This document shows positions 42,364 to 52,843 of a stretch of 64,000 bases of DNA, piece after piece. This DNA comes from JAEUMY01 sp033764435 (GTDB lineage Bacteria; Pseudomonadota; Gammaproteobacteria; Burkholderiales; Usitatibacteraceae), in NCBI GenBank assembly GCA_033764435.1, contig JANRIX010000066.1:12190-76189 (forward strand), given 5' to 3'. Positions within the stretch are counted from its first letter, which is position 1, and every line of letters starts with the position of its first letter. The position numbers and the translations under genes are program-made. The notes under the pieces were generated by a model. The model had not been told where the DNA came from and made no database searches. It saw only the letters and a list, made by a program, of their open reading frames with translations.

Positions 42364-45156
42364 ATGAGCACTGTTGCAAGGCTTTCCCGGCATTTTGGGG
42401 AGTTGCGCTCCGGCATCGTGGCGGCAATGCTCCTGATCGCCGGCGCGATGTTCGCGTTGGCGACTCAGTCGGCACATGCTGCCCCGTTGGCAGGAACAAC
42501 CATCGGCAACCAGGCGGCTGCGACATATACGGACGGATCAGCCATTCCGCGCACGGCGACGTCGAACACCGTGAATACAGTCGTGCAGCAGGTTGCCTCG
42601 TTCACGTTGACGGCGACGCAGACGAGGACGTCGGCTCCTGGCGCTCCGATCTCGTACTCGCACACCATCACCAATACCGGCAACGGCGCGGACAGCTTCA
42701 ACCTCGCGGTTGCTAACAACGGTGGTGATGACTTCGATCTCACCGGTCTCACCATTTTGACCGATACAAATTGCGACGGCGTCGGCGAAGGGGCCATCAC
42801 TTCGATCGGGCCGTTGGCGGCGTTCACGGGCTCCGCCTGCGTCGTGGTGCAGGGCAATGTGCCTGGCACGGCGACGTCGGGTCAACAATCTCTGGTGACC
42901 ATCACTGCGACCAGCGTTTTCAACAACGCAGTGACGCAGAACAACGTCGACACCACGGTAGTCACCGGCAATGCGGTGATCAACATCACCGGCAAGTCGA
43001 TCAGCGCGCCAAGCGGCAATCCTGGCACGGGTCCGTACACCTACACCATCACGTTTACCAACACAGGTGCTGCTACAGCGCAAAACGTGATTATTGCGGA
43101 CGTGGTGCCGGCAGGCATGACTTACGCGGCAGGCAGCGGTCGCTGGAGTGCGTCGGGTGTCACACCGCTGACAGACGCGGCTGGTGGCGATCCGGCGGGC
43201 ATCAACTTCGACTTCAACGTGACCAACACAGGTGCCATCACGGCGGTCATTGCATCGATCGCGCCAAACGTCACGCAAAACATTACCTTCCAGGTGAATG
43301 TGCCGATCACAACCCCTCCTGGCGTGATCAACAACACCGCGCGTCTCTGTTACACCGACAACACAACGGGTGGCGTGCAGGTTCCGGCCACCTGTAATGC
43401 CACGAACGTCACCACGACAGGCACCGTTTCCAACACGGTTCCGTTCACGGTGAATCAGATTGCAAGCGTTCGTGCCAATGCCAGCGCCACCGACAGCGGT
43501 GCAGGTGCCAGCGACACGGTGACAGTGGCTTCCGCAACGCAGGGCGCCACCGTGACCTTCAACAACTACATCTGGAACCTGGGCAACGGTCCGGACAGCT
43601 TCGTCATCACGACTTCGGGCAGTACATTCCCGGTTGGCACGACGTTCCAGTTGTTCCAGCAGGACGGTGTCACGCCTCTGGTGGGCAACACCACGCCGGT
43701 AATTCCCGCCAGCGAAACGGCGGCGGCCTGTACGGCAGCCAACGGCTTCGCTGAAGACACGGTGAACAACCGCTGCGGCTACCGCGTCGTGTTGCGTGCA
43801 ACGCTTCCTGGCTCTGCTTCGGGTGGCGGCGCATACAACGTGATCAAGACGGCAACGTCCACGTTCAATGCCGCAATCAATGATCCGGTCACCGACAGCC
43901 TGACAACTATCACGGCCAGCACTGTTGACCTGCGTAACGGCGCAGCCAACACGCTCGGCACGGGTGCCGGTCCGGAAGGCGCGCCTGTGACGACCAACTC
44001 GGTGAATCCGGGAGCGTCGACCACGTTCGTGCTGAAGGTCAACAATACGGCTGGCCCTGCAGATACGTACAACCTGGCTGCCAGTACCGACAATACCTTC
44101 GCGGCAATCACGTTGCCGGCTGGTTGGACGGTGACCTTCCGTGCAGATGGGGGAGCAGGTGACTGCTCTACGACTGGCGCGATTGTCAGCAACACTGGCG
44201 TGGTCAACACAGGCGCAAACGTCACCATCTGTGCGACGGTCGCAGTTCCCGCGAACGCAGTGGCATCGCCCGCTCCCGGAACCAGCATCTTCTTCCGGGC
44301 GCTGTCTCCCACGACCAGTGTTGCCGACCGCAAGCATGACGCGGTGATCGTCAACACGATTCGCAACATCACCTTCACGCCCAACAACACTGGTCAGGTG
44401 TTCCCGGGCGGCACGGTTGTCTATACGCACACCATCACCAACAACGGCAATGTCATCGAAGGCGATACCGCCGGCGAGGTGACGTTGGCAGGCGTGGCGA
44501 GCGGTGCAACCGCATCCTGGGGCTTCGTGATCTACTGGGATCGCAACAACGATGGCGTTCGTGATGCGGGCGACCCGGTGATCAGCGATCTTGCCAACCT
44601 TACGGGCGGCACAGGTGGTGCATCGACCGCTGCCGGCCTCGATCCGGGCGAGACGGCACGGATCTTCGTGCTGGTCAGCGCACCGGTCAGCGCTGCAATC
44701 GGTGACACCAATGTGGTGACAACCACCGCAACGGTTACCGGTGCGGTCAACGGTGTTGCAGCGCCGGCGGTGGCCCCGGTCACCGACACAACTCAGGTGA
44801 TTGCCGGTCAGGTTCGCTTGGTCAAGGAGCAGGCATTGGATGCCAACTGCGATGGCGTCGCGGATACAGCGTTCGCAGTCGGCAACATCACCACGGGCGC
44901 AATCCCCGGGGCCTGCATCCGCTATCGCATCCTGATCGAAAATCAGGGCACAAGCGCAGTAACGACCTTGGTTGTGTCCGATGCCACGCCTGCGAACACG
45001 ACGTACCACATCACTGTTCCTGCGGCCATCACGGGCGCCGGCAACAGCGTGACCGCTCCGGCGGGCGGTGCGACAGGTACGGTGCAGGCGACGATCCCGA
45101 CGCTCGCAGCAGGCGCCACGCAGACGCTGACGTTTGGCGTCCGTATTGATCCATAA
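42364..45156 (+). CDS. Secreted DUF11-repeat protein (930 aa)
   Basis: Start at 42364 behind a perfect AAAGGAG; the codons before it are not needed. A signal peptide (MLLIAGAMFALATQSAHA) and about seven DUF11-like modules: units begin with patterns such as TATQTRTSAPGAPISYSHTITNTGNG and end with ANVTVCATV-like strands. Several Asp-rich loops (TDTNCDGVGEG, WDRNNDGVRDAGD, DANCDGVADTAF) look like calcium-binding sites. No anchor or barrel is visible, so it is secreted or held on the surface by a partner. A terminator follows. Confidence 0.85.
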   Translation: MSTVARLSRHFGELRSGIVAAMLLIAGAMFALATQSAHAAPLAGTTIGNQAAATYTDGSAIPRTATSNTVNTVVQQVASFTLTATQTRTSAPGAPISYSHTITNTGNGADSFNLAVANNGGDDFDLTGLTILTDTNCDGVGEGAITSIGPLAAFTGSACVVVQGNVPGTATSGQQSLVTITATSVFNNAVTQNNVDTTVVTGNAVINITGKSISAPSGNPGTGPYTYTITFTNTGAATAQNVIIADVVPAGMTYAAGSGRWSASGVTPLTDAAGGDPAGINFDFNVTNTGAITAVIASIAPNVTQNITFQVNVPITTPPGVINNTARLCYTDNTTGGVQVPATCNATNVTTTGTVSNTVPFTVNQIASVRANASATDSGAGASDTVTVASATQGATVTFNNYIWNLGNGPDSFVITTSGSTFPVGTTFQLFQQDGVTPLVGNTTPVIPASETAAACTAANGFAEDTVNNRCGYRVVLRATLPGSASGGGAYNVIKTATSTFNAAINDPVTDSLTTITASTVDLRNGAANTLGTGAGPEGAPVTTNSVNPGASTTFVLKVNNTAGPADTYNLAASTDNTFAAITLPAGWTVTFRADGGAGDCSTTGAIVSNTGVVNTGANVTICATVAVPANAVASPAPGTSIFFRALSPTTSVADRKHDAVIVNTIRNITFTPNNTGQVFPGGTVVYTHTITNNGNVIEGDTAGEVTLAGVASGATASWGFVIYWDRNNDGVRDAGDPVISDLANLTGGTGGASTAAGLDPGETARIFVLVSAPVSAAIGDTNVVTTTATVTGAVNGVAAPAVAPVTDTTQVIAGQVRLVKEQALDANCDGVADTAFAVGNITTGAIPGACIRYRILIENQGTSAVTTLVVSDATPANTTYHITVPAAITGAGNSVTAPAGGATGTVQATIPTLAAGATQTLTFGVRIDP

Positions 45157-45168
45157 GTTGTTCAGTAT

Positions 45169-45193
45169 CGCGGGGAGACTTGCTCTCCCCGCG
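45169..45193 (+). terminator. Terminator after the 930-aa gene
   Basis: 10-bp stem CGCGGGGAGA/TCTCCCCGCG (45169-45178, 45184-45193). A T-run lies 20 bases further on. The stem's right end overlaps the palindrome variant at 45191. Confidence 0.75.
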
Positions 45194-45202
45194 AATATTT
45201 GC
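45191..45202. repeat. Palindrome variant GCGAATATTTGC (one mismatch)
   Basis: Intergenic, fused to the terminator stem, as for copies 1 and 3. Confidence 0.6.
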
Positions 45203-45234
45203 AGCGGCGTTCACTTTTTTTTGCAATTGCCGCT

Positions 45235-45285
45235 GCTTTTCGATGCACGTTGGTGACGCGATTCACAGAGCGTGCATCGAAAAGC
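45235..45285 (+). repeat. 15-bp inverted repeat in the leader of the 2304-aa gene
   Basis: GCTTTTCGATGCACG (45235-45249) pairs exactly with CGTGCATCGAAAAGC (45271-45285) around a 21-base loop. It could be an operator or RNA element. Confidence 0.75.
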
Positions 45286-45330
45286 AACCAGAATTCAAGG
45301 TAGTGGTTTCTACTACGACTACCTCAATAA

Positions 45331-48300
45331 ATGGGAACGGACTTCAGGACCGCTATCGATGGCAGGGAGACATTCAGCGGTGATGCAGCTGTCAGGCTGA
45401 TCCTCGTCTGGATTGTCTTCTGCGCGAGCCTTTTGGCCTCGCCCAGTGTGCACGCTGGCCCGCCGGCCGGCACGGTCATTCCCAACACCGCGAACGGAAC
45501 GGCCCTGCTGCTGGGGAATCCGATTGTTCTTCCCCCTTCGAACACCGTTCAAGCGATCGTTCAGGCTTCTGCCACTGGTGCCACTCTGGTCGCCAGTCAG
45601 ACTCAGAATAGTTTTCCAGGGAGTACGGTGCTTTTCCCGCATACGCTCACCAACGGTGGGGCTGCGGAAACCTACACGCTCACCACAACCGATCTCCCGG
45701 GTGGCTTCAATTTTGCGAGTATTGCCATACTCCCGGATGCCAACGCAGACGGTGTGCCGGACAGTGTGGTGCCGATCGCCTCGACGGGACTACTGCCTGC
45801 AGGACAGGTATTTCGGTTCGTCATCTCGGTGACGGTTCCTGCTGGGGCAAGCATTGGTGCATCGGACCAAGTGCGTGTCGCCGCGAATGCGCCCAGCCTG
45901 GCCGGGACGCCTTTGATCAACACCGATACCGTGAATGTGCAGGCGCCGCCGGTACCCGTCGACCCCTGCGCACTGACAATTTCTAAGACACTCAGCCAAA
46001 GCGCCGGGCCGTCGCCAGCTGGGCCGTTGACCGTTCGGATTGCCTACAACAACCCGTCCTGTGCTGCTGGGGCCAAGACAAATGTCAGTCTGGATGACGT
46101 GCTCCCGGTCGGCATGGCCTATGTTGTCGGCTCCGGTCGCTGGAGCTTCGTGACCAATCCGGTAGAGCTCGTGTTGACGGATGCTTCCGGTGACCAGCAA
46201 ACCACGGAAGCTGGGACCATCAATTATTCCTTCACCGGCAGCAACATGGTCAGCGCCGTGATCAGCACCGTTGCCCCGGGGCAGGGCGGCTACATCGCTT
46301 TCCAGGTGAACATTGCACCCGGCATCGCGGTGGACACGATCATTGAGAACACGGCAAATGCGTCGGGCACCGGCTCATCGGGCGTGTTTGCAACCCGATC
46401 CAATACTGCCACCTATCGGGTAACTGGACAACTTGGCGTGCGCCTCGTCGGGGAGACGATTGGTCCCGTTGATCCCGGCAGTCTCGCGCTCTTTACCAAC
46501 GTCATCACCAACATTGGCACTGCGAGCGACACGTACAACGTCACGCTGGGCACCAGCAACTATCCTGCCGGGACAACCTTCCAGCTCTTCGGATCTGATG
46601 GCCTGACCCCGCTTGCAGATACGAATGCAGATGGCATCCCGGACACCGGACCGCTCGCGCCCGGCGCAAGAGTGAATGTGATCGTCCGCGCGCGGATGCC
46701 GGAAACTGCCGCAGGCGGACCGTACTCGATCTTGAAGACCGCCCGTTCGATCACCTTGGGTTCGGTGTCCTCGACAGATGCCGACATTGTCAGCTCGTTG
46801 GCCAAGGCCTGCCGCATCATCATGGATCCGGACCACACCGGCAAGGTGGGTGTGGGTCGGGTGATCACGTATCCGCATGTCATCACCAACACCGGAAACT
46901 GCGACGAGACGGTCACTTTCCCGGGTGTGTTCAAGACGGACTCGCTTTCGACCTGGTCTTCCGAGGTCTACCTCGACGAAGGGCTCGCCAACAAGTCCTC
47001 GGCAAGAAAGGTTGCTGGGCTCGTTGATGGCAACGACATTCTGGTCACGCAAACCACCAACTTCATTCTGAAGCCCGGCCAGTCGCAGCGTCTGCTGGTG
47101 CTTGTTCGTGCCGCAGCGGATGCTCAGCCGGCTGATCGGAACGTCACTGTCGTGCGGGCGATGTCAACGAGCAACACCGAGCTCAAGATCACCGACATCA
47201 CCACCTTCGAAACCAAGGATGACTCGACCGTTGACAACGACATCAGCAATTACACCGAGGATAACCGCGTAATTCGGACTGTCTGGGCATTCACCGGCAA
47301 GCCGCTCTACATCACTGCTGTTGCAGGTTCTTGCAACGTCCTGCCGGGCCTTGCCGAGACGCGCACTGTTGTCATTACCGGCCCGAATGGCGAGCAGGAG
47401 ACGCTGGTCGCAACGGAGTCCGGTCCGAATACGGGAGTTTTCAATGTGGCGCCCCTGCCGACCGCACGCCCGCCCGTCAGACCCGAGAGCGGCATCCTCG
47501 AAGGATTGCCTGGCGATACGTTCGACGTAAGCTTGCTGGGCTGCGGGCGGCGCATTTCAACGACCGTCACGCTCATCGATCCGGCCGGCATCGTGTTTGA
47601 CAGCGCAACGAACGAGCCGATCGCGGGTGCTGTGGTGCGTCTCGTCAATGCCACCGGCGGGGTGTGCGGCACGACCACAGCATCGGTGCAGACAATGAAT
47701 GCCACGACTGGCCTGTTGTCGACGGCTGCCAATCCGGTGACGACGGGTTCTGATGGCAGATTCCAGTTTCCGGTCATCACGCAGGGCGAGTACTGCATCG
47801 TCGTGACACCGCCAAACGGCTATGCCTTCGCCTCGCGGGTGCCTTTCACACTGCTGCCACCTGGCCGCAACATCTTGGCCGTTGGTCCGACAAGCGGCCC
47901 ATCGTACGGGAATGCGTTCTCTGTCACCACGCCCACTGGATCGGTGGCGATGGACGTGCCAGTGGATGCGGCCGCTGTCACCGGACTTTTTGTGCAGAAG
48001 TCGGTTCAGCGTGAGGTGGTCGAGCTGGGCGATTCGCTCGATTACACCGTCAAGGTGCGCAATCAGGCGGGAGTCGCACTGAATCGTGCCGATGTCATGG
48101 CGGTGGATGCTTTGCCGGCGGGGTTTACGTACGTGAAGGGCACTGCTCGACTGGGCGGCCAGCCCATTGGTGACCCGGTGGGTCAGTCGGGACCGCTGCT
48201 GACGTTCAATTTGGGTCGCCTCACGGGCAACCAGGAAGTGACGCTGACATATCGCGTGCGTGTCGGACCGGGCGCATTGCAGAGCGACGGCATCAACCGT

Positions 48301-51300
48301 GTCTTTGCGACCTACACGGTTGCCGGTGTGGAAACCCAGTCCAACGTGGCGACGGCACGAGTGAGAGTGCAGGGCGGGGTGTTCAGCGAAAAGGCTTATC
48401 TCATCGGAAAGATCTACGCCGATTGCAATGCGAACGGCGCCCAGGATGCCGGCGAAGTCGGCGTGCCCGGTGTGCGCTTTTTCCTCGAAGATGGCACAAG
48501 CGTGATCAGTGATTCCGAGGGCAAGTACAGTCTCTATGGTCTGACCGCGCGGACGCGTGTGTTCAAGGTCGATGCCTCCACACTGCCGGCGGGTGCAAAG
48601 CTCGCGCTCATGGGCAACCGCAGTGCCGGTCGCGGTGCGACACGCTTCCTCGACTTGAAGAATGGTGAACTGCATCGCGCCGACTTTGCCATCGAAGGCT
48701 GCGAAGAGGCCATGAAGACCGAGATCGCCGCGCGCCGCAAGGCCGCGCGCGATGCGAATGCGGAGATCGAGGGTCGCCTGCAGCAAAAGCTGGAGACCGA
48801 CCCGCGCGCCAGTCAGATCAGCGATCCGAAAGCGCTCCCTGCCTCGGGAACACTCGGCAATACGCAGGGCGCCAGTGGGACAAACATTGCACCGCTTGAT
48901 CCAGCCGCAGCGCCTGCTGCGGCGGTGGCTGCCCAATCGGCCATCCCGACGGCCACGGCCAAGGAACTCGCAGCGGCAGCCAAGAAGACACTGGCGCCGC
49001 GCCAGGCAAAGGCCTTGGCCACGCCGCTGGAAGTCCTGATCCAGGACGCAGACAACACGCTCGCTTTCATCGGGCTTAAGGATGGCGACCGCCTCCCGTA
49101 TGCGCAGACCACCCTCCAGGTGAAAGGCATGGAAGGTGCCCGTTTCGCCGTCTCGGTAAACGGAGTTGATCTCACTGCTGACCGCGTCGGCAAGCGCACC
49201 GTGCTGTCCGAGAAAAAAATTCAGGCGTGGGAATTCGTCGGTGTGGACCTCAAGGCTGGCGAGAACAAGCTGAAGCTGGCCCAATTTGATCCCTTCGGCA
49301 ACGAGCGCGGGAGCGTCGCGCTCACGGTCGTTGCACCCGACAAGCTCGGCAAGCTCCTGGTCGACCTGCCGCGAGGCGGTGCCGTGGCAGACGGTCGCAC
49401 CCCTGCGCGCGTCACCGTTCGCCTGACGGATGACAAGGGCGTGCCGGTGACCGTGCGTACCTCCATCAGCCTGGAGACCACAAACGGTGTCTGGAAGGTG
49501 GAAGATCTGGATCCCCGCGATCCGGGCGTTCAGACATTCATCGAAGGCGGCTCCGCCACATTCGAACTGTTGCCGCCGACCCAGCCTGGCGATGCGAATA
49601 TTCGCGTGTCGTCTGGCATCATCGAAACCGAAGTCAAGCTGGACTTCATGCCCGATCTGCGCGACATGATTGCAGCCGGCGTGATTGAAGGCGTGCTGAA
49701 TCTGCGCAAACTCAGCGCCAACGCGATGGTGCCGACACGCAGTGGCGACGGCTTCGAGCAAGAGTTGAAGCACTTCTCGCACCGCAGCGATGACGGCAAG
49801 CGCGACGCATCTGCGCGTGCTGCCTTCTTCCTAAAGGGCAAGGTCAAGGGCGAATATCTCCTTACCATGGCCTACGACTCTGACAAGGACGGCCGCGAAC
49901 GTCTGTTCCGCGACATCCAGCCGGACGAGTTCTATCCGATTTACGGCGATGCCTCGACACGTGGCTTCGATGCCCAGTCCACCCAGCGCTTCTATGTGCG
50001 CGTGGACAAGCAGAAGTCCTGGCTGCTATACGGCGATTTCACCACCAGCGCTGACGGTGGCAACCGCAAGCTCGCCAACTACAACCGCTCGCTCACTGGT
50101 GCCAAGGCCCATTACGAAGAAGGCAAGGTGAGCGCCAATGTCTTCGCCAGCCGCGATTCCACCCGCCAGGTGATCGAGGAACTTCGCGCCAACGGAACGT
50201 CCGGCCCGTACACGCTTTCTTCGAGCAAAGGCCTGATCAACAGCGAAAAAGTCGAGATCCTGACGCGTGACCGCAATCAGCCCTCGCTCATCATCAATAC
50301 CGCACCGCAGAGCCGTTTCACCGACTACGAGCTGGAGCCCTTCACCGGACGCATCCTCTTCCGTGCACCGGTGCCCAGCCTGGATGCCGATCTGAACCCG
50401 ATCTCCATCCGGGTGACCTACGAGATCGATCAGGGCGGCAAGGAGTTCTGGGTGGCAGGTGGTGATGTGCAGGTGAAGGTGAATGATCGAGTCGAAGTTG
50501 GTGCAACCTACGTGAAAGACCAGAATCCATTAGAACCGTTTGAAATGCGTGGTGTGAATGCCACCGTCAAGCTGGCAGAGCGCACGCTGCTCACCGGTGA
50601 ATTCGCGCAGACTGACAAGCCGCTCGGCAGTGCAACGGGCGGCATTGTGGGCAGTATCGCTGGCGGCGCATCGCCCGCCGGTGCCGGCCCGATGAAGGGC
50701 AGCGCGCAGCGGATCGAATTGAAGCACCGCGACGAGAAGTTCGACGTCGAGGTTTATGCAGGGCGCAGCGACGCGGGCTTCGACAATGCCGGCGCCTCGA
50801 TTTCGCGTGGCCGTGAAGAGGCGGGCGCCAAGGCGAATATTCGCATCGACGAAAAGACGCTGGCCAAGGTCGAAGCGTTGCACACGGGCGACCGGGTCAC
50901 CAATGCCACGCGCCACGGCATTCAGGCGTCAGTGGAGCGCTCGCTTGGCAACGGCCTGCGCGTCGAAGGTGCCGTGCGGTATGCCAAGGAAACTACGACT
51001 CCGGCGCTGCCCACGTTCCCTAACGACCTTAATCAAGGCTCGACCGGCACGACGCCCAACGAAGTGACCAGCGTTCGCGGCCGCCTGACCGGGCCGATGC
51101 CCGGGGTGAAGGACGCGACCGTCTACGGTGAGCTCGAGGTGGACGTCAAAGATTCCGGCCGCAAGATCGCGGCGGTGGGGGGCGAATACTTGCTGCCGAA
51201 CAAGGGCCGGGTTTACGCGCGCCACGAGTTCATTTCCAGCCTGACCGGCCCGTACGGTCTCAACACCTCGCAACGGCAGAATTCCACGGTGTTCGGCGTG

Positions 51301-52245
51301 GATACCGAATACATGAAGGACGGCAAACTCTTCAGTGAGTACCGCATCCGTGATGCCATCAGCGGCGGCGATGCGGAGGCAGCGTTCGGCCTGCGCAATT
51401 TGTGGACTCTGGGTGAGGGCCTCAAGCTCGGTACGGGCTTCGAGCGCATCCATGCATTGTCAGGCAAGGGCGATGCCGAATCGACAGCGATCACGCTTGG
51501 ACTCGAGTACTCACGCAATCCGCTGTGGAAGGGCACGGCCCGCCTGGAACTGCGTGATGGCGCGACGTCCGATTCCATCCTGTCAACTTTGGGTATTGCG
51601 TCGAAGCTGAACAGCGACTGGACGTTCCTGGGACGCAACACGTTCACGTTGACCCGCAACCAGGGTACGTCGGCCGGTGAACTGATGCAGGATCGTTTCC
51701 AGGCGGGTGTCGCTTACCGTCAGACCGATTCCAATGAGTGGAGCGGCCTGGCCCGCGTCGAACTGAAAGTGGAGAAGGACACTACGCAACCCGGAATGGA
51801 GCTGAAGCGTAGCGTCGAGATCCTTTCCCTGCACGGAAACTATCAGCCGCGTCGTCCGTTTACCCTGTCTGGTCGTTACGCTGCCAAGATCGCGTCCGAG
51901 AAATCGAATGGCCTGATCAGCAAATCGAACGCACAACTCATTTCGGGCCGTGCCATCTGGGAATTCGCACCGAAGTTTGATCTCTCCATCAATGCCGCGA
52001 CATTGCTGGGCCAGGGCGCGCAGAAGCGCCAGTACGGATTGGGCTTTGAAGTCGGCTACATGCTCACCGACAACCTCTGGCTGTCGGGTGGATACAACTT
52101 CTTCGGCTTCAAGGATGAAGACTTGGTCTCAGGCGACTACACGGCCAAAGGCGCATATGTGCGCTTGCGGTACAAGTTTGATGAAGAGTTGTTTGACCGC
52201 CCGTCCAAGCGTGATGAAGCGGCCAAGCCAAAGGGTATCCAATAG
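45331..52245 (+). CDS. Giant DUF11 outer-membrane protein with C-terminal beta-barrel (2304 aa)
   Basis: Order: signal peptide (VWIVFCASLLASPSVHAGPP), DUF11-like modules over about 60-700, a carboxypeptidase-regulatory-like domain (770-870, GRFQFPVITQGEYCI), another DUF11 module near 900-1000, an SdrD/B-like domain (1020-1075, KIYADCNANGAQDAGE), an Ala/Lys helical stretch (1130-1240), an invasin-type Big_1 domain (1340-1425, TPARVTVRLTDDKGVPVTV), and from about 1490 a 700-residue outer-membrane beta-barrel (RFYVRVDKQKSWLLYGDF, YGLGFEVGYMLTDNLWLSGGYNF). The ATG at 45331 lacks a good ribosome-binding site. It could secrete or anchor its DUF11 partners; that is inference. Two palindromes lie inside. 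Confidence 0.83.
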   Translation: MGTDFRTAIDGRETFSGDAAVRLILVWIVFCASLLASPSVHAGPPAGTVIPNTANGTALLLGNPIVLPPSNTVQAIVQASATGATLVASQTQNSFPGSTVLFPHTLTNGGAAETYTLTTTDLPGGFNFASIAILPDANADGVPDSVVPIASTGLLPAGQVFRFVISVTVPAGASIGASDQVRVAANAPSLAGTPLINTDTVNVQAPPVPVDPCALTISKTLSQSAGPSPAGPLTVRIAYNNPSCAAGAKTNVSLDDVLPVGMAYVVGSGRWSFVTNPVELVLTDASGDQQTTEAGTINYSFTGSNMVSAVISTVAPGQGGYIAFQVNIAPGIAVDTIIENTANASGTGSSGVFATRSNTATYRVTGQLGVRLVGETIGPVDPGSLALFTNVITNIGTASDTYNVTLGTSNYPAGTTFQLFGSDGLTPLADTNADGIPDTGPLAPGARVNVIVRARMPETAAGGPYSILKTARSITLGSVSSTDADIVSSLAKACRIIMDPDHTGKVGVGRVITYPHVITNTGNCDETVTFPGVFKTDSLSTWSSEVYLDEGLANKSSARKVAGLVDGNDILVTQTTNFILKPGQSQRLLVLVRAAADAQPADRNVTVVRAMSTSNTELKITDITTFETKDDSTVDNDISNYTEDNRVIRTVWAFTGKPLYITAVAGSCNVLPGLAETRTVVITGPNGEQETLVATESGPNTGVFNVAPLPTARPPVRPESGILEGLPGDTFDVSLLGCGRRISTTVTLIDPAGIVFDSATNEPIAGAVVRLVNATGGVCGTTTASVQTMNATTGLLSTAANPVTTGSDGRFQFPVITQGEYCIVVTPPNGYAFASRVPFTLLPPGRNILAVGPTSGPSYGNAFSVTTPTGSVAMDVPVDAAAVTGLFVQKSVQREVVELGDSLDYTVKVRNQAGVALNRADVMAVDALPAGFTYVKGTARLGGQPIGDPVGQSGPLLTFNLGRLTGNQEVTLTYRVRVGPGALQSDGINRVFATYTVAGVETQSNVATARVRVQGGVFSEKAYLIGKIYADCNANGAQDAGEVGVPGVRFFLEDGTSVISDSEGKYSLYGLTARTRVFKVDASTLPAGAKLALMGNRSAGRGATRFLDLKNGELHRADFAIEGCEEAMKTEIAARRKAARDANAEIEGRLQQKLETDPRASQISDPKALPASGTLGNTQGASGTNIAPLDPAAAPAAAVAAQSAIPTATAKELAAAAKKTLAPRQAKALATPLEVLIQDADNTLAFIGLKDGDRLPYAQTTLQVKGMEGARFAVSVNGVDLTADRVGKRTVLSEKKIQAWEFVGVDLKAGENKLKLAQFDPFGNERGSVALTVVAPDKLGKLLVDLPRGGAVADGRTPARVTVRLTDDKGVPVTVRTSISLETTNGVWKVEDLDPRDPGVQTFIEGGSATFELLPPTQPGDANIRVSSGIIETEVKLDFMPDLRDMIAAGVIEGVLNLRKLSANAMVPTRSGDGFEQELKHFSHRSDDGKRDASARAAFFLKGKVKGEYLLTMAYDSDKDGRERLFRDIQPDEFYPIYGDASTRGFDAQSTQRFYVRVDKQKSWLLYGDFTTSADGGNRKLANYNRSLTGAKAHYEEGKVSANVFASRDSTRQVIEELRANGTSGPYTLSSSKGLINSEKVEILTRDRNQPSLIINTAPQSRFTDYELEPFTGRILFRAPVPSLDADLNPISIRVTYEIDQGGKEFWVAGGDVQVKVNDRVEVGATYVKDQNPLEPFEMRGVNATVKLAERTLLTGEFAQTDKPLGSATGGIVGSIAGGASPAGAGPMKGSAQRIELKHRDEKFDVEVYAGRSDAGFDNAGASISRGREEAGAKANIRIDEKTLAKVEALHTGDRVTNATRHGIQASVERSLGNGLRVEGAVRYAKETTTPALPTFPNDLNQGSTGTTPNEVTSVRGRLTGPMPGVKDATVYGELEVDVKDSGRKIAAVGGEYLLPNKGRVYARHEFISSLTGPYGLNTSQRQNSTVFGVDTEYMKDGKLFSEYRIRDAISGGDAEAAFGLRNLWTLGEGLKLGTGFERIHALSGKGDAESTAITLGLEYSRNPLWKGTARLELRDGATSDSILSTLGIASKLNSDWTFLGRNTFTLTRNQGTSAGELMQDRFQAGVAYRQTDSNEWSGLARVELKVEKDTTQPGMELKRSVEILSLHGNYQPRRPFTLSGRYAAKIASEKSNGLISKSNAQLISGRAIWEFAPKFDLSINAATLLGQGAQKRQYGLGFEVGYMLTDNLWLSGGYNFFGFKDEDLVSGDYTAKGAYVRLRYKFDEELFDRPSKRDEAAKPKGIQ
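49594..49605. repeat. Palindrome GCGAATATTCGC, copy 10
   Basis: Exact copy in the 2304-aa gene, reading DANIRVSS at the edge of the Big_1 domain. Confidence 0.9.
50833..50844. repeat. Palindrome GCGAATATTCGC, copy 11
   Basis: Exact copy inside the barrel region, reading KANIRIDE. Confidence 0.9.
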
Positions 52246-52829
52246 TGCGAAGGTTGAGCACATTGTTGGTCCTTTCGCTGTTCCTGTTAGTGAAGGGGGT
52301 AGCGCTTGGCCGGGCGCAAGGTCTTGAGCGCGGCATTGGTCATTTGCGCACCAATGAGGCATCCCAGTCTGCGGGCACGCTTCCCAGTCTTGTAGACAAG
52401 GCAGGTGACAAGTTGTTTGAGCCCGACGGAACGCTGTCCTGGAAGGTTTTGGGGCAGATCACCATCGTCAAGCATGAAAACACGGATAACCGCTTCGGCC
52501 GAGGCGTGGCCTACTTCGCCGAGCCTGTTGTTGCGCCGTCGGTGAGAGCGCTGGTGGGCAAGCGCGTGAAGATCAAGGGCTATGTTTTGCCACGGGAAGA
52601 CTTGGATGGCGCAGCTCGATTCCTGGTTTCAGCCTTGCCCGCAGTGGACGAAGATGGCTGCACCAATGGGGGCAGAGAGACGTTCGTGGACATTCTCATG
52701 TCCAGCGGCAGCGTCCCCAAAATGGATACGCTGGTGATCGTCGAAGGCACCTTGACGCTTTTCGACATCAGTCGCTGGGGCGGCTACATTTACAGACTGA
52801 CAGACTCGCGAATTGTGGGCGCAGCGTAA
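52245..52829 (+). CDS. Exported DUF3299-like protein
   Basis: 194 residues with a signal peptide (LLVLSLFLLVKGVALG). The pattern WKVLGQITIVKHEN, then LVGKRVKIKGYVLPREDLDGAARFLV and DGCTNGGRETFVDI resembles the DUF3299 family of small periplasmic proteins of unknown role. Its GTG start shares one base with the preceding TAG (TAGTG), so it is coupled to the giant barrel gene. The similarity is by pattern memory and moderate. Confidence 0.7.
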   Translation: MRRLSTLLVLSLFLLVKGVALGRAQGLERGIGHLRTNEASQSAGTLPSLVDKAGDKLFEPDGTLSWKVLGQITIVKHENTDNRFGRGVAYFAEPVVAPSVRALVGKRVKIKGYVLPREDLDGAARFLVSALPAVDEDGCTNGGRETFVDILMSSGSVPKMDTLVIVEGTLTLFDISRWGGYIYRLTDSRIVGAA

Positions 52830-52843
52830 TTGGTGCATCGGGA

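Noticed and set aside
42538..45009. 823-residue open frame on the minus strand
   Set aside because: It lies wholly opposite the DUF11 gene and is rich in Arg, Cys and His with no domain; it is a shadow of GC-rich codons.
47557..49782. 741-residue minus-strand frame
   Set aside because: Antisense to the 2304-residue protein, composition typical of a frame shadow, and no start site.
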